Below, in pieces: positions 59,707-64,000 of a stretch of 64,000 nucleotides of DNA. A program made the translations under genes and the position numbers. The stretch covers positions 62,001 through 126,000 of the forward strand of contig MU278365.1 of assembly GCA_022385755.1 (NCBI GenBank), given 5' to 3'. Below the pieces are notes generated by a model. The model ran no database searches. It worked only from the letters and a program-made list of their open reading frames with translations, and was not told the origin of the DNA. How positions within the stretch are numbered: the stretch's first letter is position 1; every line of letters begins with the position of its first letter. Origin of the DNA: Trametopsis cervina. Lineage: Eukaryota; Basidiomycota; Agaricomycetes; Polyporales; Irpicaceae.

Positions 59707-60456
59707 ATGGCAGATTCTACCAAGACTGCAGAGCAAATCGAGGAGGAGCGACTGGTAAGCATCTCATATACTCAGGCCGCACGCTGTTCACTCACAGCTC
59801 TTGGGCAGGCCTTTCGTGCGACTCTGACAGAATTCAAAGGCAGGCCGTTCATACTACCAGAATGTCACCCGTGTCTCCGCCCGGACCCTTGGGTGGTCTA
59901 CTACGGCATTGGTATCAGCCAGAAGGAGCTGGAAGCCTACGCGCGCAAGATTGGGTTCTTCCCGAACAACTACGGTCCTACAGAAACGACCCAGTGGTTG
60001 CACGCCTGGCGCCGCTCCGTTGCCTATCTCAGCCAGAAAGCGAATCATACACTCGATCTGCGCGTTCCTGTCTCCCCGGACTACGATCTGGTCATCTCTG
60101 TGTACTCGAATATGGAATATGTGAACACCCCGCTCCAAGTCGATCATGAGAACGAGGTGATCGATATCATCTTGGAGGAGTTCGAGCTGGGCGAGTATGG
60201 CAGGGACGCGCTGTGGCATTATGATTTGCATGACTACGAGGGTATACTTCAACTGGCATGGACTCCACCGTCAGAGGAGGAATTGGAGATTTATAGAGCT
60301 GAATATAGAATGCATGGCTTCATTCTGGACTGTGAGTACTGAGTGATTGATACATCGTGTACGTTCTGACGTTCTAATCGAACTCCAGACGACCTCAAGA
60401 AGCGTATATACCGAGTAATTGAGTGCACGGACGACGCTGTTCCAGCGACAGAATAA
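59707..60456 (+). CDS. array copy 3, subtype B, intact
   Basis: The exons are 59707-59754, 59809-60331 and 60389-60456, giving about 212 residues. Exon 1 is MADSTKTAEQIEEERL. Exon 2 starts AFRATLTEFKGRPFILPECH, then VYYGIGISQKELEAYARKIG, FFPNNYGPTETTQWLHAWRR, SQKANHTLDLRVPVSPDYDL and LWHYDLHDYEGILQLAWTPP. Exon 3 adds YDLKKRIYRVIECTDDAVPA, then TE and a stop. The introns are 54 and 57 nt with GT-AG ends. Subtype B differs from A by a shorter exon 1 without the 8-residue repeats and by the AFR start of exon 2. No known domain was recognised. Confidence 0.75.
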
Positions 60457-60618
60457 CTCGATACCCAACGTGTATCTCCATTGTGCACCGCCGCCATGAT
60501 AAGGCTCAGGCAGCGTAGCTACCGTATATAAGCGTGAGATGGATTGTAAATGAGCATGAGCAGACCGTTGAAGTCTATAGGGAAATGTTGAATGCAACGC
60601 GTACGAGTCGCGCTCGTA

Positions 60619-60808
60619 TAAGGAGGAATTGGAACAGTATAAAGTTGCGTATCGAGAATTCTGCGGCATTAGTATGGAATGTGAGTATCAAATGGTTGAT
60701 ACGCCGTGTACGTTCTGACATTCTCAACAAACTTCAGACGATCCCGTGGAGCGCATATATCGGGGAGTTGAGTGTAAAGATGCCCCTGTTCCACCGGCAG
60801 GAGAGTGA
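60619..60808 (+). pseudogene. truncated A-type fragment (3' end only)
   Basis: This fragment carries only the end of exon 2, EELEQYKVAYREFCGISME, and the whole third exon, ending APVPPAGE and a stop at 60808. It is nearest to subtype A (copies 2 and 5). Its left edge joins directly to the 3' flank of copy 3 near 60619, so the promoter, exon 1 and most of exon 2 of a former A gene have been deleted. Confidence 0.8.
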
Positions 60809-61226
60809 CTTAACACCTACTTCCGCTGCGTGCCGCTGCCGATGCCATGGTTCGTGCATGCGCATGAGCAGACTATTGATGTCCGATAGTGTGACCGTTG
60901 AATGCTATGCGTATGAGTCGTGATTGTATGCACAACGCTTTGAGTTAGCCCATGAAGAAGTTAAACTGTTTGTGATTTCCACCTTGTCATGTTTCGGTAC
61001 TCCCATACTATTATCCATTATCAACAAAGCAGTCTTAACTTGAACTGGCGTATGTAATAAGACCTCCAGCAGTATGTCTGATATGCAAGGGTTTGGCGAC
61101 ACATGCGACCCTGTTCCCGGGTAATAAATATCAGAGACAGAAAACGGTCGGCCTCCGACATTGAAATTGCATCGACATCCACGTCCACTTATCGTCCACC
61201 GTCACCCGCTTGTTCTGCTTGGACCT
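60809..61226. promoter_or_regulatory. spacer and promoter of copy 4
   Basis: A-type 3' flank followed by the conserved B-type upstream block with taataaatatcagagacag at 61125. The same block recurs at about 63526 before copy 6. Confidence 0.45.
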
Positions 61227-61992
61227 ATGGATAACTCGACAGATTCTCCCAACACTGCACAACCAGATCGGGAGGAGCTCCAGAACAGGCGAGCAGTATG
61301 TCTGTCATGCACTCAAGCTACACGTTATTTGCTCACTCGCCACTCCTGGGCAGGCCTTTCGTAAGACTCTGACAAAATACAAAGCTAGCCGGTTTTTATT
61401 ACCAGAATTTCACCCCTCTCTCCGTCGGAACCCTCTCTTGGTCTACTACGGTGTTGGTATCCTCCAGGAGGAGCTGGAAGCTTACGCGGAGAAGAATGGT
61501 TTCTTCCCAAACGATCACGGCCCTAGCGAAATCAGGCAGTGGATACACGCGTGGCGATGCTCTCTTGCCCTGCTCAGCAAGAAAGCTAATTTTGAACTCG
61601 ATCTGACAGTCACTGTTTCCCCCGACTATGACCTGGTCATCGCCGTGTACTCAAACATTGTATACATGAGGAATCCGCTCTCTCTCAAAGATGAGAAAGA
61701 AGTAGTCAGCATCATTGCACAGGAGCTAGGGGTTCGTAGGAAGGCTCGGTGGCACTACGATTTTGATGCGTTACAGGGTGCGTATCAATGGGACTGGACT
61801 CCGCCGACCAAGGAGCAAGTGGAAAAGATTAGAGCTGAATACAGAAAGTGTCGCATGATTTTGGAATGTGAGTCTCAAGCAGTGGATATGCCGTGTATGT
61901 TCTGACATCCTGATTAAACCGCAGACGACCCCGAGAGGAATATTTGTCGGGGAGTTGAGTGCACGGACGACGCTACTCCAGCGACAGAATGA
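61227..61992 (+). CDS. array copy 4, subtype B, intact
   Basis: The exons are 61227-61295, 61354-61867 and 61925-61992, about 216 residues. Exon 1 reads MDNSTDSPNTAQPDREELQN. Exon 2 starts AFRKTLTKYKASRFLLPEFH and includes VYYGVGILQEELEAYAEKNG, FFPNDHGPSEIRQWIHAWRC, ALLSKKANFELDLTVTVSPD and RWHYDFDALQGAYQWDWTPP. Exon 3 is YDPERNICRGVECTDDATPA, then TE and a stop at 61992. The proposed introns are 58 and 57 nt. It is the closest intact relative of partial copy 6. Unspliced reading would stop at 61905. Confidence 0.75.
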
Positions 61993-62377
61993 CTCGATAC
62001 CCAACGTGTGTCTCCGTTGTGCACCGCCGCCATGATCTGGCACAGGCAGCGCATCTGCCATATATACGCGTGAGATGGCTCGTAAATGTGCATGTGCATA
62101 CTGTTGAAGCCCAGAGGGAATGTTGAATGCTAAGCGTACCGTATACACGACCGTTTGAGTCAATCAAGTGCGAAGCGCCTTTTCGGAGTTGAATGAATTG
62201 TTTGTGTTCGGCACGTAATCAAACGGCCACCACCAGCATGCATGTTCGATACAGGCGACGGTTTCCAAGTTATAATAAACATCGGCGACAGAAAAGGTTC
62301 GACTTCTGACATCGAACTTCCACCAGAATCCACGTCGATTTATCCTACACCGTCATCTGTTTGTCCCGCTTGTTCCA
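61993..62377. promoter_or_regulatory. spacer and promoter of copy 5
   Basis: B-type 3' flank then an A-type 5' flank resembling that before copy 2 (for example the cgacggtttccaagtt block near 62258 and gacatcgaac near 62310). A shared A promoter is inferred. Confidence 0.4.
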
Positions 62378-63220
62378 ATGGGCGACGTCGCCAACTCTTC
62401 AATGGATGACGTCGAAAACCTTTCAGTGGACGACGTCGCAGACTCTTCAACGGACGACGATCAAACTCTTCCATCTACGCGCAGCGAGATCAGGAAGAGG
62501 CTAAGATGAGACGATTGGTATGTCTGTCATCCACTCACGCTACACGTCGTCTGCTTACTCGTCACTCTTGGGCAGGCCTGGGACAGGTATCTGGTAAACT
62601 ACAAAGGCAGGCCATTTTTGCTGTCAGAATGTCATCCCCATCTCCGTCCAGATCCTACCATTGTCTACTACGACATTGGGGTCACCCCGGATGAACTGGG
62701 AGCTTACGCGTGCAAGCATGGTTTCTTCCCAAACGAACATGGCGAAACAGAAGATGCCCGGTGGGTACATGCCTGGGAATGCGCTCTCGCTCTTCTCAGC
62801 AAGAAAGCCAATTTCGAACTTGATCTGCGGGTCCCTGTTTCGCCTGATTTTAGTCTGGCCATCAGCGTGTACTCGAACATCGTGTTCGCAACCAATGGGC
62901 TCGAGCGTAAAGATATGCACAAGATAGTCAACGCCGTCTTACGGGAGCTAGGGTTTGTCAGGCCACCTCTGTGACACTATGATTTGGATATGTATGAGGG
63001 CGTGCTTCAGTTGGGATGGACTCCACCGACTGAGGAGGAATTGGAACAGTACAAAGTTGCGTATCGAGAATTCTGCGGCATTAGTATGGAATGTGAGTGT
63101 CAAATGGTTGGTACGCCGTGTACGTTCTGACATTCTCAATAAACTTCAGACGATCCTGTGGAGCGTATATATCGGGGAGTTGACTGCACGGACGCCGCTA
63201 TTCCACCGGCAGAAGAGTAA
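62378..63220 (+). pseudogene. array copy 5, subtype A, with two disabling lesions
   Basis: This copy closely follows copy 2. Exon 1 starts MGDVANSSMDDVENLSVDDV, but two extra bases near 62470 shift the frame, so exon 1 would end early at a stop near 62508. Exon 2 is otherwise open: AWDRYLVNYKGRPFLLSECH, VYYDIGVTPDELGAYACKHG, ALLSKKANFELDLRVPVSPD. It then meets a stop (tga) near 62972, where copy 2 has a tryptophan codon. Beyond it YDLDMYEGVLQLGWTPPTEE and an open third exon, DPVERIYRGVDCTDAAIP, are intact. The lesions are few, so decay is recent, or stop and shift might be sequencing errors. Confidence 0.75.
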
Positions 63221-63631
63221 CTTAACATCCGTTGCGCACTGCTGCCGCCGCCATGGTTCGTACATGAGTATGAGCAGACTATTGATGTCCGGTGGTGTGA
63301 ACGCTCAATGCTATGCGTACAAGTCGTGTTCGTGTACACAACCGTTGAAGGAGCCTCTTTTTGATGTTAAACTGTCTGTGTTTTCCACCTTGTCATGTTT
63401 CGGTACTCCCGTAGTGTTATCCATTATCAACCAAGCAGTCTTAGCTTTAAATGGCATACGTCATAAGACCACTAACAGTACGTTAGACATGCAAGGGTTC
63501 CGCGACACATGCGCCCTGTTCCCAAGTAATAAATATCAGAGACAGAAAACGGTCAGCCTCCGACATCGAACTTTCACTACCGTCTACATTTACTTATCCC
63601 GCACCGTCATCTGCCCTTTCCACTTGGACCG
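63221..63631. promoter_or_regulatory. spacer and promoter of copy 6
   Basis: A-type 3' flank followed by the B-type upstream block with taataaatatcagagacag near 63526, almost the same as upstream of copy 4. Confidence 0.45.
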
Positions 63632-64000
63632 ATGGATTACCTAACAGATTCTGCCAACACTGCGCGGCCAGATCGGGAGGAGCTCCAGAACAGGCGAGCA
63701 GTATGTTTATCATGCACTCAGGCTACACGTTGTTTGCTCACTCGCCACTCCTGGGCAGAACTTTCGTAAGACTCAGACAAAATACAAAGCCAGCCGGTTT
63801 TTATTACCAGAATGTCACCCCTCTCTCCGTCCAGGCCCAACCCTCGTCTACTACGGTGTTGGTATCCTCCAGGAGGAGCTGGAAGCTTACGCGGAGAAGA
63901 ATGGTTTCTTCCCAAACGAACACGGCTTTGACGAAGTCAGCCAGTGGCTGCACGCGTGGCATTGCTCTCTTGCCCTGTTCAGCAAGAAAGCTAATTTTGA
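63632..64000 (+). CDS. array copy 6, subtype B, partial at window end
   Basis: Exon 1 is MDYLTDSANTARPDREELQN, then RRA. After an intron ending with gggcag, exon 2 starts NFRKTQTKYKASRFLLPECH and continues with VYYGVGILQEELEAYAEKNG, FFPNEHGFDEVSQWLHAWHC and ALFSKKANF, where the window ends. It is nearest to copy 4. No lesion is seen in the visible part, so it is treated as a normal gene cut by the window edge. Confidence 0.7.

Noticed and set aside
57491..64000. The array as a CRISPR or satellite array
   Set aside because: The period is over 1 kb, the repeats are genes with introns and protein-level conservation, and there are no short direct repeats with spacers.

Overview
This window is nuclear DNA from a filamentous basidiomycete, most likely an Agaricomycete. 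Genes are dense and on both strands. They are broken by many short spliceosomal introns, mostly about 50-80 nt with GT-AG ends, which I placed by reading frame. The protein families fit this group: BTB/POZ proteins, an Agaricomycete-type MIC12, Rds1-like ferritin-domain proteins and Zn2Cys6 regulators. I found no rRNA, tRNA, CRISPR array or intact transposon. Gene names come from reading motifs by eye, not from searches.

Layout. 0.3-8 kb: a BTB protein, a small HABP4/Stf2-like protein and a full-length OCRL-type inositol polyphosphate 5-phosphatase. 8-11.2 kb: gene-poor, with one doubtful coding remnant. 11.2-21 kb: Cyclophilin-40, a REEP/Yop1-type ER-shaping protein, an orphan gene, the FG nucleoporin Nup54/Nup57 and the CAF-1 WD40 subunit. 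21-33 kb: secreted catalase, MICOS subunit MIC12, the ESCRT-associated BRO1 protein, F1-ATPase gamma subunit and eIF2-beta. 33-41.3 kb: two paralogous BAH/zinc-finger genes on either side of a long Zn2Cys6 transcription factor. 42-53 kb: two short-chain dehydrogenases, an Rds1-type secreted protein, a zinc-phospholipase-C-like/fucolectin-like fusion and a secreted endonuclease/exonuclease/phosphatase-family enzyme. 53.7-56.2 kb: a coiled-coil, low-complexity protein. 57.5-64 kb: a tandem array of one unrecognised small-protein family.

Most of the left and centre is housekeeping (lipid signalling, ER shape, nuclear pore, chromatin assembly, mitochondria, translation). The right end is accessory. 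The array at 57.5-64 kb is the best candidate for something undescribed. It holds two diverged subtypes, A and B, repeated as A-B pairs, with intact copies, a truncated fragment, two degraded copies and one copy cut by the window edge. All use the same three-exon plan. Other points of interest are the PLC-like/lectin fusion with a probable GC-AG intron, a visible exon duplication in eIF2-beta, loss of the arginine finger in the RhoGAP-like domain of the OCRL homologue, and the BAH-gene pair around the transcription factor.
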